Shown: positions 1-12,996 of the stretch, one piece after another | How the letters are laid out: every line of letters begins with the position of its first letter | Position numbering within the stretch: position 1 is the first letter of the stretch | NCBI RefSeq assembly: GCF_014656075.1 | Contig: NZ_BNBS01000004.1 | Span: 94,639 to 158,638, forward strand | Length of the DNA: 64,000 nucleotides | Reading direction: 5' to 3' | Source: Streptomyces hydrogenans | GTDB lineage: Bacteria; Actinomycetota; Actinomycetes; Streptomycetales; Streptomycetaceae | The notes under the pieces: model-generated | Told to the model about the DNA's origin: nothing | Seen by the model: the letters and a program-made list of their open reading frames with translations, nothing else | The model's database searches: none | Program-made: the position numbers and the translations under genes

Positions 1-1736
1 CCGGTGCTCGACGTGGTCCGCGACTACCGGTGGGGCCGTACCGAGGAGTGCGTGGGCGAGGACCCGTATCTCGTCGGCGCGATCGGCACCGCGTACGTCC
101 AGGGTCTGGAGGGCGCGGGCATCGTGGCGACGCTCAAGCACTTCGCCGGGTACTCGTCCTCGCGCGGCGGCCGGAACATGGCCCCGGTCGCCGTGGGGCC
201 GCGCGAGTTCGCCGACGTGCTGGTCGAGCCCTTCGTCCGGGCGCTGCGCGAGGGCGGTGCCAGGTCGGTGATGAACAGTTACACCGACGTGGACGGCGTC
301 CCCGTCGCCGCCAACAAGCGGCTCCTCACCGGGCTCCTCAGGGACGAGCTCGGCTTCGACGGCACCGTCGTCGCCGACTACTACTCGGTCTCCTTCCTGG
401 AGTCCCGGCACGGCGTCGCCGGATCGCGGGGCGCGGCCGGCGCGCTGGCGCTGACCGCCGGAATCGACATCGAGCTGCCCACGGCCCGCTGTTACGGCGA
501 GCCGCTGACCGCACTCGTCCGCTCGGGAGATCTGTCCGAGGCGCTCGTCGACCGGGCCGTGGAGCGGGTGCTGCTGCAGAAGGCCGAGCTCGGCCTGCTC
601 GACCCCGACTGGGAACCCGTCAAGCCCGAGCCGGTCGACCTCGACCCGCCGGAGAACCGGGCGCTGGCCAGGATCCTGGCCGAGCGGTCCACGGTGCTGC
701 TCGCCAACGACGGCATCCTGCCGCTGCGGCCGTGCCGGGTCGCGGTCACCGGGCCGTACGCGGACGATCCGCACGCCTTCCTCGGCTGCTACTCCTTCCC
801 GAACCACGTCGCACTCCCCGGCGATCCCGGGGTGGAGATCCCGACGCTCGGCGAAGCGCTCGCCGCCGCCGGGTTCACGGTCACCGAGGAGGACCCGGAG
901 GTGAACGTGCTGGTACTCGGCGACCGGGCCGGCATGTTCGGCCGGGGCACCTCGGGCGAGGGCTGCGACGCCGAGACCCTCGACCTGCCGGGCGACCAGG
1001 CCGCGCTCGCCGCCGAGGTCCTCGACTCCGGGGTGCCGACCGTCCTGGTCCTCGTCTCCGGACGCCCCTACGCGCTCGGCTCGCTCGCCGACCGGGCGGC
1101 GGCCGTCGTCCAGGCCTTCTTCCCCGGCGAGGAGGGCGGGACGGCGCTGGCCCGGATCATCAGTGGGGCCGCAGAACCGGGCGGGCGGCTCCCCGTCTCC
1201 CTCCCCCGCCAGGTCGGCGGTCAGCCCGGCACCTACCTGCACTCGGCGTTGGGCGGTCCGACCGACTGGAGCTCGGTGGACCCTACGCCGCTGTTCCCTT
1301 TCGGACACGGACTGAGCTGGACCAGCTTCGCCTACTCGGATCTCTCCGTGGATCCCGTCGCCGCGACGGACGGAGCCGTCTCCGTCGCGGTCACCGTGCG
1401 CAACGTGGGCGAGGTCACCGGGACGGAGGTGGTCCAGCTCTACCTGTCGGACCCCGAGGCGTCCGTCGTCCGGGCGAGACGCTGGCTCGCCGGATTCGGC
1501 AGGGTCGAGCTGCGGCCGGGCGAGGCCGCCCGGATCACCTTCTCCGTCCACGCCGACCGGACCTCTTTCACCGGGATCGACCTGCGCAGGAGAGTGGAGC
1601 CCGGAGAGATCGGCGTGGCCGTCGGACGGTCCAGCGGCGATCTGCCGCTCCAGGGGTCCTTCACCCTGCACGGCCCCGTACGTCACCCGGGGGCCGACCG
1701 GGTCCTGTCCGTCCCGGTCGAGATCGTGCCGGTGTC

Positions 1737-1740
<4 letters not shown>
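1..1740 (+). CDS. GH3 beta-glycosidase, probable beta-xylosidase/beta-glucosidase (5' end outside window)
   Basis: A family 3 glycoside hydrolase that releases terminal beta-linked sugars, probably xylose given its neighbours. The reading frame is open from base 1, so the start and roughly the first 150-200 residues are missing. Visible GH3 marks are PVLDVVRDYRWGRTEE at the start, GEDP, the KHFAGY segment and the nucleophile Asp at about residue 126 of the fragment (VVADYYS). The second alpha/beta domain (about 225-420) and a C-terminal fibronectin III-like domain (about 445-575) follow. No signal peptide can be judged. The stop overlaps the GH43 start (GTGA), so the two are co-translated, which favours xylan side-product hydrolysis in the cytoplasm. 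Exact substrate is inference. Confidence 0.9.
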
Positions 1741-5001
<3,261 letters not shown>

Positions 5002-5095
5002 CCTGCCACGGCGAAAGGGTGAACCGATGAAGACCTACGCTGCGGCAGCCCCCACCCCTCCATAAGGACATCGCTGGTGGTCGCGGTCAGCCGTC

Positions 5096-6109
5096 GTGGT
5101 GGCGGCCCTCACGCTCGGCACGCTCGTAGTGGCGAGGCCGACGCCCGCCGAGGCGGCGACGGTGGACACCAACGCCTCGTACGTCCTGGTCAACCGCAAC
5201 AGCGGCAAGGCGGTGGAGGTGCAGGGTGCCTCCACCGCCGACGGCGGCAACGTCGTCCAGTACACCGACTGGGGCGGGGTCAACCAGCAATGGCAGATGG
5301 TCAAGCTGTCGTCCGGTGGCGGAGCCTGCGGCAGCGCCCCGACTCTGACCAGCGGTACACACACGATTCGGAGCAGCGGCAAGAGCCGCAGCTTCATCCT
5401 CAGGGTTCCCGCCGGCTACGACAACGCCCGTCCCTACCGGCTGATCTTCGCGTTCCACTGGCGGGGCGGAACCGCCGGCGAAGTCGCCTCGGGCGGAACG
5501 AGCGGAAACGCCTGGTCCTACTACGGTCAGCAGGAACAGTCGGACAACAGCGCGATCCTCGTCGCCCCCCAGGGCCTCGGCAACGGCTGGGCCAACTCGG
5601 GCGGTGAGGACGTCACCTTCGTCGACGACATGATCCGGCGCATCGAAGGCGGCCTCTGTGTCAACACGGCGCAGCGCTTCGCCACGGGGTTCAGCCGGGG
5701 CGGCGGCATGAGCTGCGCACTCGCATGCAGCCGGTCGAACGTCTCCAGGGCTGTCACGGTCATCTCCGGCGGCGAGATCAGCGGGTGCAGCGGCGGCACC
5801 CAGCCCATCGCCCACTCCGGAATCCACGGCATCGGCGACTCCGTCCTCGACGTCGTGCAGGGACGGTCCCTGCGCGACAGGTTCGTCCGCGCCAACGGCT
5901 GCACTCCGCAGAGCCCGCGCGAACCCGCGCCGGGCAGCCGGACGCACATCACCACCACCTGCTCCGGCTGCCGTGTCGGGTACCCGGTCCAATGGGCCGC
6001 GTTCGACGGAGGCCACATCCCCGGTCCGGTCGACGGCTCCTCCGGCGAGAGCGGCGTCGCGACCTGGACCAAGGGAGAGGTCTGGAGGTTCTTCGCACAG
6101 TTCCAGTGA
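5096..6109 (+). CDS. Secreted CE1-type feruloyl/acetylxylan esterase with N-terminal CBM13 segment
   Basis: A polyhydroxybutyrate-depolymerase/feruloyl-esterase-like hydrolase of about 337 residues. After an Ala-rich export segment (ending PAEAA) comes one ricin-like repeat (YVLVNRNSG to NQQWQMV). The alpha/beta hydrolase follows, with the nucleophile Ser200 in GFSRGG and a late His in FDGGH. It probably removes feruloyl or acetyl groups from xylan. The start is doubtful. A good site (GAAAGGG then ATG at 5027) opens the same frame but meets TAA at 5063; the first in-frame start afterwards is GTG 5096, giving a signal without a basic n-region. The +1 frame between (5062-5088) reads IRTSLVVAV, like a lost signal-peptide core, suggesting two compensating indels. 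Confidence 0.82.
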   Translation: MVAALTLGTLVVARPTPAEAATVDTNASYVLVNRNSGKAVEVQGASTADGGNVVQYTDWGGVNQQWQMVKLSSGGGACGSAPTLTSGTHTIRSSGKSRSFILRVPAGYDNARPYRLIFAFHWRGGTAGEVASGGTSGNAWSYYGQQEQSDNSAILVAPQGLGNGWANSGGEDVTFVDDMIRRIEGGLCVNTAQRFATGFSRGGGMSCALACSRSNVSRAVTVISGGEISGCSGGTQPIAHSGIHGIGDSVLDVVQGRSLRDRFVRANGCTPQSPREPAPGSRTHITTTCSGCRVGYPVQWAAFDGGHIPGPVDGSSGESGVATWTKGEVWRFFAQFQ

Positions 6110-6125
6110 CACGCCCGCACCAGCG

Positions 6126-6154
6126 AGGGGAGCCAGGATGATCCTGGCTCCCCT
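6126..6154. terminator. Bidirectional hairpin between esterase and araD
   Basis: AGGGGAGCCAGGA (6126-6138), loop TGA, and a perfect 13-base complement (6142-6154). It lies between the convergent esterase (stop 6109) and araD (stop 6163) and can serve both. Confidence 0.8.
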
Positions 6155-6162
6155 CCGTGCGG

Positions 6163-6924
6163 TCAGACGGAGGGAGAATTGCCGTAGTAGGCGTCCGGGC
6201 CGTGCTTGCGTGTGAAGTGGCGGTCCAGGAGGTGCTGCGGAGGCTCGACCGTGCCCAGCGCGATGGTGTGGAGGGCCATCTCGGCCACCGCCTCGCAGAT
6301 GATGCCGTGCTCCAGGGAGGCGGTGGCGTCGGCGCCCCAGGTGAAGGGGCCGTGGTGGGCGACCAGGGCACCGGGGACCTCGCGGGCCCGGGTGTCGTCA
6401 CGGCCCAACAGGTCCACGATGACCTGGCCGGTGTTGTACTCGTAGTCCGTGGCGCACTGCTGGGGGGTGAGGGCCGCGGTGACGGGGACGGGACCGTTGA
6501 AGGTGTCCGCATGGGTGGTGCCGAGCACCGGTATCGGACGCCGGGCCTGGGCGAAGGCGACGGCGTGGGTGGAGTGCGTGTGGGTCACGCCTCCGATGGA
6601 CGGGAAGGCCAGGTAGAGGCTGCGGTGCGTCTCCGTGTCGGTGGACGGTCGCAGGTGGCCCTCCACGACGCTTCCGTCGGACAGTGAGACGACGACCAGG
6701 TCCTCCTCGCTCAGCACGTCGTAGGCCACACCCGAGGGCTTGATGACGAAGACGCCGGCCTCCCGGTCGACTCCGCTCACGTTGCCCCAGGTGAGGGTGG
6801 CCAGACCGGCCCGGGGGATGCGGAGGTTGGCCTCCAGCACCTCCCGGCGCAGTTCCTTGGAGACGGCGGTGGTCACGGAGGGCTCCGTCCTCGTGGGGAT
6901 GGATGGGGTGGCGGGGGTGCTCAC
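6163..6924 (-). CDS. araD: L-ribulose-5-phosphate 4-epimerase
   Basis: Converts L-ribulose 5-phosphate to D-xylulose 5-phosphate, the last step of bacterial L-arabinose catabolism. The class II aldolase/epimerase fold shows [19 protein letters not shown], the zinc-binding HTHSTH pair and the third histidine in ALVAHHGPF. The GTG start at 6924 overlaps the araA stop (GTGA) and adds about 20 residues to the usual N-terminus; a second GTG further in (before [13 protein letters not shown]) would give the canonical length. It is last in the araBAD operon, and a bidirectional hairpin follows its stop. Confidence 0.96.
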   Translation of the reverse strand: MSTPATPSIPTRTEPSVTTAVSKELRREVLEANLRIPRAGLATLTWGNVSGVDREAGVFVIKPSGVAYDVLSEEDLVVVSLSDGSVVEGHLRPSTDTETHRSLYLAFPSIGGVTHTHSTHAVAFAQARRPIPVLGTTHADTFNGPVPVTAALTPQQCATDYEYNTGQVIVDLLGRDDTRAREVPGALVAHHGPFTWGADATASLEHGIICEAVAEMALHTIALGTVEPPQHLLDRHFTRKHGPDAYYGNSPSV

Positions 6925-8429
6925 AGGCTCTGGGCCAGACGGTGGTACGCCTGGTTCCAGCGCAGTTCGCGCGTGAAGGTCCGGACGGTGGTGTCCTCGT
7001 CGATGACGGCGAGTTCGGTCCGCAGCATCTCGGCGAGGTCTTCGAGCTCCTCGCCGCCGAGGGCGGTGGTCAGGACGGTGTGGTGCGGTGCTCCGGCCGT
7101 CAGCCAGGCCTCGGTGGAGGTGCGGAGATCGGGGCGGGGGCGCCAGACGGCCCGGGCGACGGGGAGCTTGGGCAGCGGCTCGGGCGGAGCGACGACGTCG
7201 ATGTGGTTGGCGACGAGGCGGAACCGGTCGCCCATGTCGGCGAGACCGACGACGACGGCCGGACCGGGATCCGCGTCGAAGACGAGTCGGACCGGGTCCT
7301 CGCGTCCGCCGATCCCGAGCGCGTGGATCTCGCAGCTGGGCGTGGCCGTCGTGAGGGAGGGGCAGACCTCCAGCATGTGGGCGCCGAGGATGAGTTCCCG
7401 GCCTGGCGTGAGGTCGTACGTGTAGTCCTCCATGAAGGAGGTGCCGCCGGGCAGGCCGTGGGCCATCGCCTTCAGCGCGCGCAGCAGGGTGGAGGTCTTC
7501 CAGTCCCCTTCGCCGCCGAAGCCGTAGCCGTCCGCCATCAGGCGCTGCACGGCGAGGCCGGGCAGCTGGCGCAGGCCCCCGAGATCCTCGAAGTTGGTGG
7601 TGAAGGCGCGGAACCCGCCTTCCGTGAGGAAGGTGCGCAGACCCGCTTCGACGCGGGCGGCGTAGCGCAGGGATTCGTGGCGCTCGCCGCCGGGCCGCAG
7701 CTCTGGCGTGAGGGCGTAGAGGTCCTGGTACTCCTTGACGAGGGCGGTGACGGTGTCCTCTTCGGTGGCGTCGACCACGGCGACGAGGTCGTTGACGCCG
7801 TACGTGTTGACCGAGACCCCGAACCGCAGCTGCGCCTCGACCTTGTCGCCCTCGGTGACGGCGACGTCGCGCATGTTGTCGCCGAACCTGGCGAGTTTGA
7901 GGGTGGTGAGTTCGGAGCGGCCGACGGCGGCGCGGGCCCAGCCGGCGATGCGGTCGACGACGTCGGGGGCGGAGACGTGGCCGGCCACGGTCTTGCGCGG
8001 GACACCGAGGCGGGTCTGGACGAAGCCGAACTCGCGGTCGCCGTGGGCGGCCTGGTTCAGGTTCATGAAGTCCATGTCGATGGTGGACCAGGGCAGTTGG
8101 CGGTTGGCCTGGGTGTGCAGGTGGAGCAGGGGCTTGCTCAGGGCGTCGAGGCCGGCGATCCACATCTTGGCCGGGGAGAAGGTGTGCATCCAGGCGATGA
8201 GGCCGATGCAGCGGTCGTCGGCGTTGGCCTCCAGGCAGATCGCGCGGATGGCGGCCGCGTCGGTGAGGACCGGCTTCCACACCACGCGGACGGTCATCCG
8301 GGGCTGCCCGGCGAGGGTGCCGCAGATGGCACGGGACTGGTCGGAGACCTGGGCCAGGGTGTCGTCGCCGTAGAGGGCCTGGCTGCCGGTGAGAAACCAG
8401 ATCTCGCGGTCGGGCTGGGCGAGCGTCAT
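6921..8429 (-). CDS. araA: L-arabinose isomerase
   Basis: Isomerises L-arabinose to L-ribulose; 502 residues, close to the 500 of E. coli AraA. It opens with [17 protein letters not shown], the family signature. It also carries [16 protein letters not shown], the LHLHTQ segment, [12 protein letters not shown] and [10 protein letters not shown], which contain the metal-binding glutamates and histidines of the family. The ATG at 8429 is preceded by GAGGAG at good spacing. It lies 65 bases after araB and overlaps araD by 4 bases, so all three form one minus-strand operon. Confidence 0.97.
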   Translation of the reverse strand: MTLAQPDREIWFLTGSQALYGDDTLAQVSDQSRAICGTLAGQPRMTVRVVWKPVLTDAAAIRAICLEANADDRCIGLIAWMHTFSPAKMWIAGLDALSKPLLHLHTQANRQLPWSTIDMDFMNLNQAAHGDREFGFVQTRLGVPRKTVAGHVSAPDVVDRIAGWARAAVGRSELTTLKLARFGDNMRDVAVTEGDKVEAQLRFGVSVNTYGVNDLVAVVDATEEDTVTALVKEYQDLYALTPELRPGGERHESLRYAARVEAGLRTFLTEGGFRAFTTNFEDLGGLRQLPGLAVQRLMADGYGFGGEGDWKTSTLLRALKAMAHGLPGGTSFMEDYTYDLTPGRELILGAHMLEVCPSLTTATPSCEIHALGIGGREDPVRLVFDADPGPAVVVGLADMGDRFRLVANHIDVVAPPEPLPKLPVARAVWRPRPDLRTSTEAWLTAGAPHHTVLTTALGGEELEDLAEMLRTELAVIDEDTTVRTFTRELRWNQAYHRLAQSL

Positions 8430-8494
8430 GTCGGGTGTGCTCCTCGGAGGTGCTGGGTCGGAGAGTTCGGGCCTACGGGGGGAGGCGGGCCCGG

Positions 8495-10201
8495 TCAGTC
8501 GGTGGTGGCGGCGCGTGCGGTGTTGCGGATCCGTCGCAGGCGGTGCAGGAGGAGGTCTGCTCCGGTACCGAAGTGGTCGTGCAGGGCGCGGTACTCCTGG
8601 AACAGCGCGTCGTAGGCGTCCGCCCGTGCGGGGTCGGGCACGTACGCATGGCGCTGGACGCCGCCCATGACGGCGGCGGCGGAGCGGACGTCGGGGTGGG
8701 CGCCCGCGGCGACGGCGGCGTGGATGGCGGAGCCGAGCGCCGGCCCCTGCTCGGAGGTGCCGAGGGACACGGGCCGGCGCAGCACGTCGGCGTAGATCCG
8801 CATGAGCAGCGTGTTCTTCCTCAGTCCACCGGTGACGATGAACTCCTCGACCGGGATCCCGGCGTTCTCGAAGGTCTCGACGATCATCCGGGTGCCGTAG
8901 ACGGTGGATTCGAGCAGGGCCCGGTAGACGTCCTCGGGCCGGGTGTCGAGGGTGAGGCCGGCGATGACCCCGGAGAGGTGGTGGTCGACCAGGGTGGAGC
9001 GGTTGCCGTTCATCCAGTCCAGGGCGACCAGCCCGTGCGCGCCGACCGGCTGGTCCGCGGCCTTGCGGGTCAGGAGCTGGTGGAGGTCCTCGCCCGATGC
9101 CTCGGCCTCGGCGCGGTAGTGGTCCGGGACGCCCTGGCGGAGCCACCAGGCGAAGATGTCGCCGACCGCGCTCTGACCGGCCTCGTAACCGTAGGCACCC
9201 TCGACGACGCCTCCGTCGACGACCCCGCAGATGCCGGGGACTTCGGCGAGTGTGGCGCCGTTGAGTACGTGGCAGGTGGAGGTGCCCATGATGGCGAGCA
9301 TCCGGCCGTTCTCCACGGCTCCCGCCGCGGGTGCGGCCACGTGGGCGTCGACATTGCCCGCCGCGACGGCGATGCCCTCGGGGAGACCGGTCCAGTGGGC
9401 GGCCCGGCTGCTCAGGGTGCCGACACGGGAGCCCAGCGGGGAGAGGGGATGCTCCAGGCGAGTGGCGGGGAAGTCGGCGAAGTCCGGGTGTAGTCCGGCG
9501 AGGAAGTCGGGCGAGGGGTAGGTCCCGTCCTGATGGATGCCTTTGTAGCCGGCTGTGCAGGTGTTGCGGGACTCGGTGCCGGTCAGCTGCCAGACGATCC
9601 AGTCGGCCGCCTCGATCCAGCGGGCGCAGGCGGCGTAGACGGCCGGGTCCTCTTCCAGGACCTGCAGGGCCTTGGCGTACTGCCACTCGGCGGAGATCTT
9701 GCCTCCGTACCGTGCGATCCACTTCTCGCCGCGTGCGTGAGCGAGGGCGTTGATGCGGTCGGCCTGGGGCTGGGCCGCGTGGTGCTTCCACAGTTTGGGC
9801 CAGGCGTGCGGTCGGTCGGCCCACTCGGGCGTCAGGGCGAGCGGGGTGCCGTCCGGGGCGGTCGGCAGAACCGTGCAGGCGGTGAAGTCGGTGGCGATGC
9901 CGATGACGCGGGCCGGGTCGATTCCGGCGTCGGCGAGCGCCGCCGGAACGGCGGTGCGCAGGACATCGCGCCAGTCCTCGGGGTGCTGTAGGGCCCAGTC
10001 GGGGGGCAGGGGGGCGCCGGCGGAGGGGAGGCGGTCCTCGATGACCGCGTGGCGGTACTCGTGGACCGCCGAACCGAGCTCTGCGCCGTCCCGGACCCTG
10101 ACCACGACGGCGCGCCCCGAGAGGGTGCCGAAATCGACTCCGATGGTGCATGCCTCGGGGTGGTGAGGGGCTGCGGGGCCGGAAGGGATGTGTGTGGTCA
10201 C
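8495..10201 (-). CDS. araB: L-ribulokinase
   Basis: Phosphorylates L-ribulose at O5 with ATP; 568 residues of the FGGY kinase family. The N-terminal phosphate motif is [15 protein letters not shown], and the catalytic-cleft and C-terminal adenosine motifs are present ([36 protein letters not shown]). It is first in the araBAD operon and so nearest the operator-containing promoter at 10247-10275. Length and motifs are normal. Within the FGGY family this could be confused only with xylulokinase, but the neighbours and the DFGTLSGR motif fix the assignment. Confidence 0.96.
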   Translation of the reverse strand: MTTHIPSGPAAPHHPEACTIGVDFGTLSGRAVVVRVRDGAELGSAVHEYRHAVIEDRLPSAGAPLPPDWALQHPEDWRDVLRTAVPAALADAGIDPARVIGIATDFTACTVLPTAPDGTPLALTPEWADRPHAWPKLWKHHAAQPQADRINALAHARGEKWIARYGGKISAEWQYAKALQVLEEDPAVYAACARWIEAADWIVWQLTGTESRNTCTAGYKGIHQDGTYPSPDFLAGLHPDFADFPATRLEHPLSPLGSRVGTLSSRAAHWTGLPEGIAVAAGNVDAHVAAPAAGAVENGRMLAIMGTSTCHVLNGATLAEVPGICGVVDGGVVEGAYGYEAGQSAVGDIFAWWLRQGVPDHYRAEAEASGEDLHQLLTRKAADQPVGAHGLVALDWMNGNRSTLVDHHLSGVIAGLTLDTRPEDVYRALLESTVYGTRMIVETFENAGIPVEEFIVTGGLRKNTLLMRIYADVLRRPVSLGTSEQGPALGSAIHAAVAAGAHPDVRSAAAVMGGVQRHAYVPDPARADAYDALFQEYRALHDHFGTGADLLLHRLRRIRNTARAATTD

Positions 10202-10246
10202 GATGCGGTCTCTCTCGTCATGAACAGGGCCAGAGGAGCACCCTGA

Positions 10247-10275
10247 TTGTTAACGCTCACAATTGACTTGGACAA
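10247..10275 (-). promoter_or_regulatory. araBAD promoter with LacI-type operator over the -10
   Basis: On the minus strand, TTGTCC (10275-10270), 17 bases, then TAACAA (10252-10247). The near-palindrome TGTGAGCGTTAACA (10261-10248) covers the spacer end and the -10. The same architecture occurs at 11722-11750 and 22117-22145, which supports both the promoter and the operator. Binding by the adjacent LacI regulator is inference. Confidence 0.65.
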
Positions 10276-10324
10276 GAGTTGCGTGCAGTTCTGTCAAACT
10301 TTCGGCAAGAAGAGGGGCTCTGAA

Positions 10325-10336
10325 GTGAGCGCTCAC
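10325..10336. promoter_or_regulatory. Second palindromic operator upstream of araB
   Basis: GTGAGCGCTCAC is a perfect 12-base dyad whose halves match the GTGAGCG half-site of the araB operator. Its centre is 76 bases from the first site, about seven helical turns, so looping between the two is plausible. Confidence 0.55.
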
Positions 10337-10470
10337 CTGGCTACCAGAGTCAGCTTCGGCGTCTCGACCGGCCCGGCGGGAGGGCTGAGCGGACGGAACG
10401 GTCGACGGAGCGCTGGCGCGGGCGGACCGACGCGCGTGCGCCGCCGGACGCCAGACATCAGGCGGCAGGC

Positions 10471-10543
10471 GGCAGACGGCAGACGGCAGACGGCAGACGG
10501 CAGCCCCCGACAGCCGACACAGCAGATACAGCAGATACAGCAG
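10471..10543. repeat. Short tandem repeats between araB and the LacI gene
   Basis: Four perfect copies of the 7-mer GGCAGAC (10471-10498) are followed after 16 bases by the 9-mer CAGCAGATA repeated 2.7 times (10520-10543). The rest of the 10337-10613 spacer shows no gene or hairpin that I can support. Such slippage-prone arrays are likely strain-variable. Confidence 0.7.
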
Positions 10544-10613
10544 GCAGGAGACCAGTCACCGGCCTCCGCGTGAGGGCCGTCAGGAGGTCATAGCGAGAGC
10601 CCGGTCCCCCGCG

Positions 10614-11660
10614 TCAGGATTCGTTCGAGGGGCGCGTGCTCGCGCGCATGATGAGCTGCGGTTCCACCAGGAGGTGCTCGGCCTTCCGGGCGCGGCCCTC
10701 GATGTGGTTCACCAGGAGTCCGATGCTTTGGCGTCCGATGGCGGCGAAGTCCTGGCGGACCGTCGTCAGCGGCGGCGGGAAGTACTCGGCCTCCGGGATG
10801 TCGTCGAAGCCGGCGACGGCGACCTGTCCGGGGGTGCGGATCCCGGTCTCGCGCAGCGCCCGCAGGACGCCGAGCGCCATCTGGTCGTTGGCGACGAAGA
10901 CGGCCGTGACCGGTGTCGCCCCGCGGCGGGCCAGGGCGAGTCCTGCGAGTTCCTGCCCCGCCCGGTACCCGGACAGCGGGCTCCAGTCGCCCGTCAGGAC
11001 GCGCGGAGGGCGGATGCCGTTCTCCTCCAGGACGGTACGCCAGCCGGCGGTGCGGGCCTCGCTCTCCAGCCAGTCGTCGGGACCCGCCACGTGCCACACG
11101 GTCTCGTGCCCGGCGGCGAGCAGGTGTTCCGTGACCATGCGGGCGCCGAGCTCCTGATCCAGGGAGACGCCGGGCAGGTCGAGCTGGTGGCCCCCCTCCA
11201 CGGTGACCACGGGGAAGGGCGCGTCCAGCTCGGCGAGCGCCTGCACGTGCGAGCGTTGCGGGGTGATGGCGACGACGCCCTCCACACCCCAGGACGCGAG
11301 GTGGTCGACGGCGTCCTTGAGCCCCTGCCCCTCCCCGGTGCGGAGGCTGACGGTCGAGACGAGGTAGCCCTGCTCCCGGGCCGCCTCCTCCAGGCCGGTC
11401 AGGGTGCTGGCAGGGCCGTACAGGGCGGTGTTGACGGCGATGACACCCAGCGTCCTCGTGCGGCGCGTCACCAGGGCGCGTGCCGCGGAGTTGCGACGGT
11501 AGCCCAGCCGTTCGATGGCCAGGGTGACCTGTTCCCGCGTGGCCGCGCGCACGTTGGGGTGATCGCTCAGCACCCGGGAGACGGTCTGGTGGGAGACCCC
11601 CGCCTCTCGTGCGACGTCGGCCATCGTCGGCGGGCGGACGTCTTCCGCGGGATGCGCCAC
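10614..11660 (-). CDS. LacI-family transcriptional regulator (arabinose/sugar regulon)
   Basis: A 348-residue LacI/GalR repressor. The N-terminal helix-turn-helix and hinge (about 12-70) read TMADVAREAGVSHQTVSRVL and include the typical YRRNSAARAL hinge helix. The effector domain (about 70-340) is of the periplasmic-binding-protein fold, with VANDQMALGVLRAL and VAGFDDIPEAEYFPPPLTTV. It sits between araBAD and the chvE-type transporter, divergent from the latter. It is therefore the best candidate for binding the TGTGAGCGYTAACA operators near araB, chvE, ytfQ and the dehydrogenase gene. A separate palindrome close to its own start (11692-11701) may be for autoregulation. Ligand and target are inferred from position. 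Confidence 0.92.
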   Translation of the reverse strand: MAHPAEDVRPPTMADVAREAGVSHQTVSRVLSDHPNVRAATREQVTLAIERLGYRRNSAARALVTRRTRTLGVIAVNTALYGPASTLTGLEEAAREQGYLVSTVSLRTGEGQGLKDAVDHLASWGVEGVVAITPQRSHVQALAELDAPFPVVTVEGGHQLDLPGVSLDQELGARMVTEHLLAAGHETVWHVAGPDDWLESEARTAGWRTVLEENGIRPPRVLTGDWSPLSGYRAGQELAGLALARRGATPVTAVFVANDQMALGVLRALRETGIRTPGQVAVAGFDDIPEAEYFPPPLTTVRQDFAAIGRQSIGLLVNHIEGRARKAEHLLVEPQLIMRASTRPSNES

Positions 11661-11691
11661 GTTCGCCTCCCTTCTCCCTGCTTACGGCTGT

Positions 11692-11701
11692 GTATCGATA
11701 C
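11692..11701. promoter_or_regulatory. GTATCGATAC palindrome upstream of the LacI gene
   Basis: A perfect 10-base palindrome with a central CG, 32 bases before the regulator start. LacI-family operators usually have a central CG, so this may be an autoregulatory site distinct from the GTGAGCG class. Function is inference. Confidence 0.35.
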
Positions 11702-11721
11702 GAGAAAAACCTTAGCGCCTC

Positions 11722-11750
11722 TTGTATCACGCTGTTGTGAGCGCTAACAA
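11722..11750 (+). promoter_or_regulatory. Promoter and operator of the chvE-gguAB operon
   Basis: TTGTAT (11722-11727), 17 bases, TAACAA (11745-11750). The operator TGTGAGCGCTAACA (11736-11749) covers the -10 box. It lies 137 bases before the binding-protein start, in the divergent spacer with the LacI gene. Confidence 0.65.
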
Positions 11751-11886
11751 TCAACCTCGACCGGGGCGCCGACGTCCCGGCCACCCAGCCGGAACGGCGC
11801 CGTCCCGGTGGTGCGAGGTCGCGCGCCGCCGCCGAACCCGTCCCTCGGCCGGAGCCGCCCTCGACGACGGGATTGCCAGGTAACCC

Positions 11887-12996
11887 ATGAAGAAGTTCCG
11901 ATCCGCATCCGCCCTCCTGGCCGTGACCACCGGCTGTGCCCTGCTCCTGACAGCCTGCGGGCAGAACAGCGAGGGCGGCAGCCAGGAGTCGAAGGACTCG
12001 AAGGACCACACCATCGGCATCGCGATGCCCACCAAGTCCTCCGAGCGGTGGATCGCCGACGGCCGCAACATGACCGAGAGCCTGAAGAAGGCCGGCTTCG
12101 CCACGACCCTGCAGTACGGCGAGGACGACCCCGACCAGCAGGTCGCCCAGATCGAGAACATGATCACCCAGGGCGTCGACGCCCTGGTCGTGGCCGCCAT
12201 CAACGGCGAGGCCCTGTCCAACGTCCTGCAGCAGGCGGCCGACGCCCACATCCCGGTCATCTCCTACGACCGGCTCATCCTGGGCTCCCCGCACGTCGAC
12301 TACTACGCCTCCTTCGACAACGAGAAGGTCGGCGAGCTCCAGGCCACGTACATCGTCGAGAAGCTGGGGCTGAAGGCCGGCCCGAAGAAGGGCCCCTTCA
12401 ACATCGAGTTGTTCGCCGGGTCCAACGACGACAACAACACCAAGTACTTCTTCAACGGCGCCATGAAGGTGCTGAAGCCGTACATGGACAAGAAGCAGCT
12501 GGTCGTGCGCTCCGGGCAGACCCAGCTGAACCAGGTCACCACGCTCAGGTGGGACGGCGGTACGGCCCAGAAGCGCATGGACGACCTGCTGACCTCCACG
12601 TACGCCTCCGCCCGGGTCGACGCCGTCCTCTCCCCCTACGACGGCATCTCCATCGGCATCCTGTCCGCCCTGAAGTCCGACGACTACGGGAGCGCCGCCA
12701 AGCCGCTGCCGGTCGTCACCGGCCAGGACGCGGAGGTCGCCTCCGTGAAGTCGATCATCGCGGGCCAGCAGACGCAGACCGTCTACAAGGACACACGCGC
12801 ACTCGCGCAGGTCGCCGCAGACATGGTGACCGCCGTCCTCGCCGGCAAGAAGCCCGAGATCAACGACGACGCCACCTACGACAACGGCAAGAAGGTGGTC
12901 CCGGCCTTCCTGCTCGATCCGGTCAGCGTCGACAGGACGAACTACCGGAAGGTCCTGGTCGACTCGGGCTACATCGACGCAGAGGAACTGCGGTGA
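11887..12996 (+). CDS. chvE: Sugar ABC transporter substrate-binding lipoprotein (ChvE type)
   Basis: A 369-residue lipoprotein that captures a monosaccharide, probably arabinose or xylose, outside the cell. The signal ends in the lipobox LLTAC (Cys at about residue 20). The mature part is a type I periplasmic-binding fold (about 38-365): [53 protein letters not shown] and [16 protein letters not shown] are typical of ChvE/XylF. The TGA overlaps the GTG of the ATPase gene, forming one operon with gguA and gguB. ChvE-GguAB is the best-known family with this arrangement. The precise sugar is inferred from the adjacent araBAD genes. Confidence 0.92.
   Translation: MKKFRSASALLAVTTGCALLLTACGQNSEGGSQESKDSKDHTIGIAMPTKSSERWIADGRNMTESLKKAGFATTLQYGEDDPDQQVAQIENMITQGVDALVVAAINGEALSNVLQQAADAHIPVISYDRLILGSPHVDYYASFDNEKVGELQATYIVEKLGLKAGPKKGPFNIELFAGSNDDNNTKYFFNGAMKVLKPYMDKKQLVVRSGQTQLNQVTTLRWDGGTAQKRMDDLLTSTYASARVDAVLSPYDGISIGILSALKSDDYGSAAKPLPVVTGQDAEVASVKSIIAGQQTQTVYKDTRALAQVAADMVTAVLAGKKPEINDDATYDNGKKVVPAFLLDPVSVDRTNYRKVLVDSGYIDAEELR

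Noticed and set aside
10471..10543. Repeat array considered as CRISPR
   Set aside because: The units are 7 and 9 bases, directly abutting, without spacers or nearby cas genes.
10247..10573. 108-codon open frame in the araB upstream region
   Set aside because: It runs through the operator, promoter and tandem repeats, has no ribosome site and encodes low-complexity sequence.
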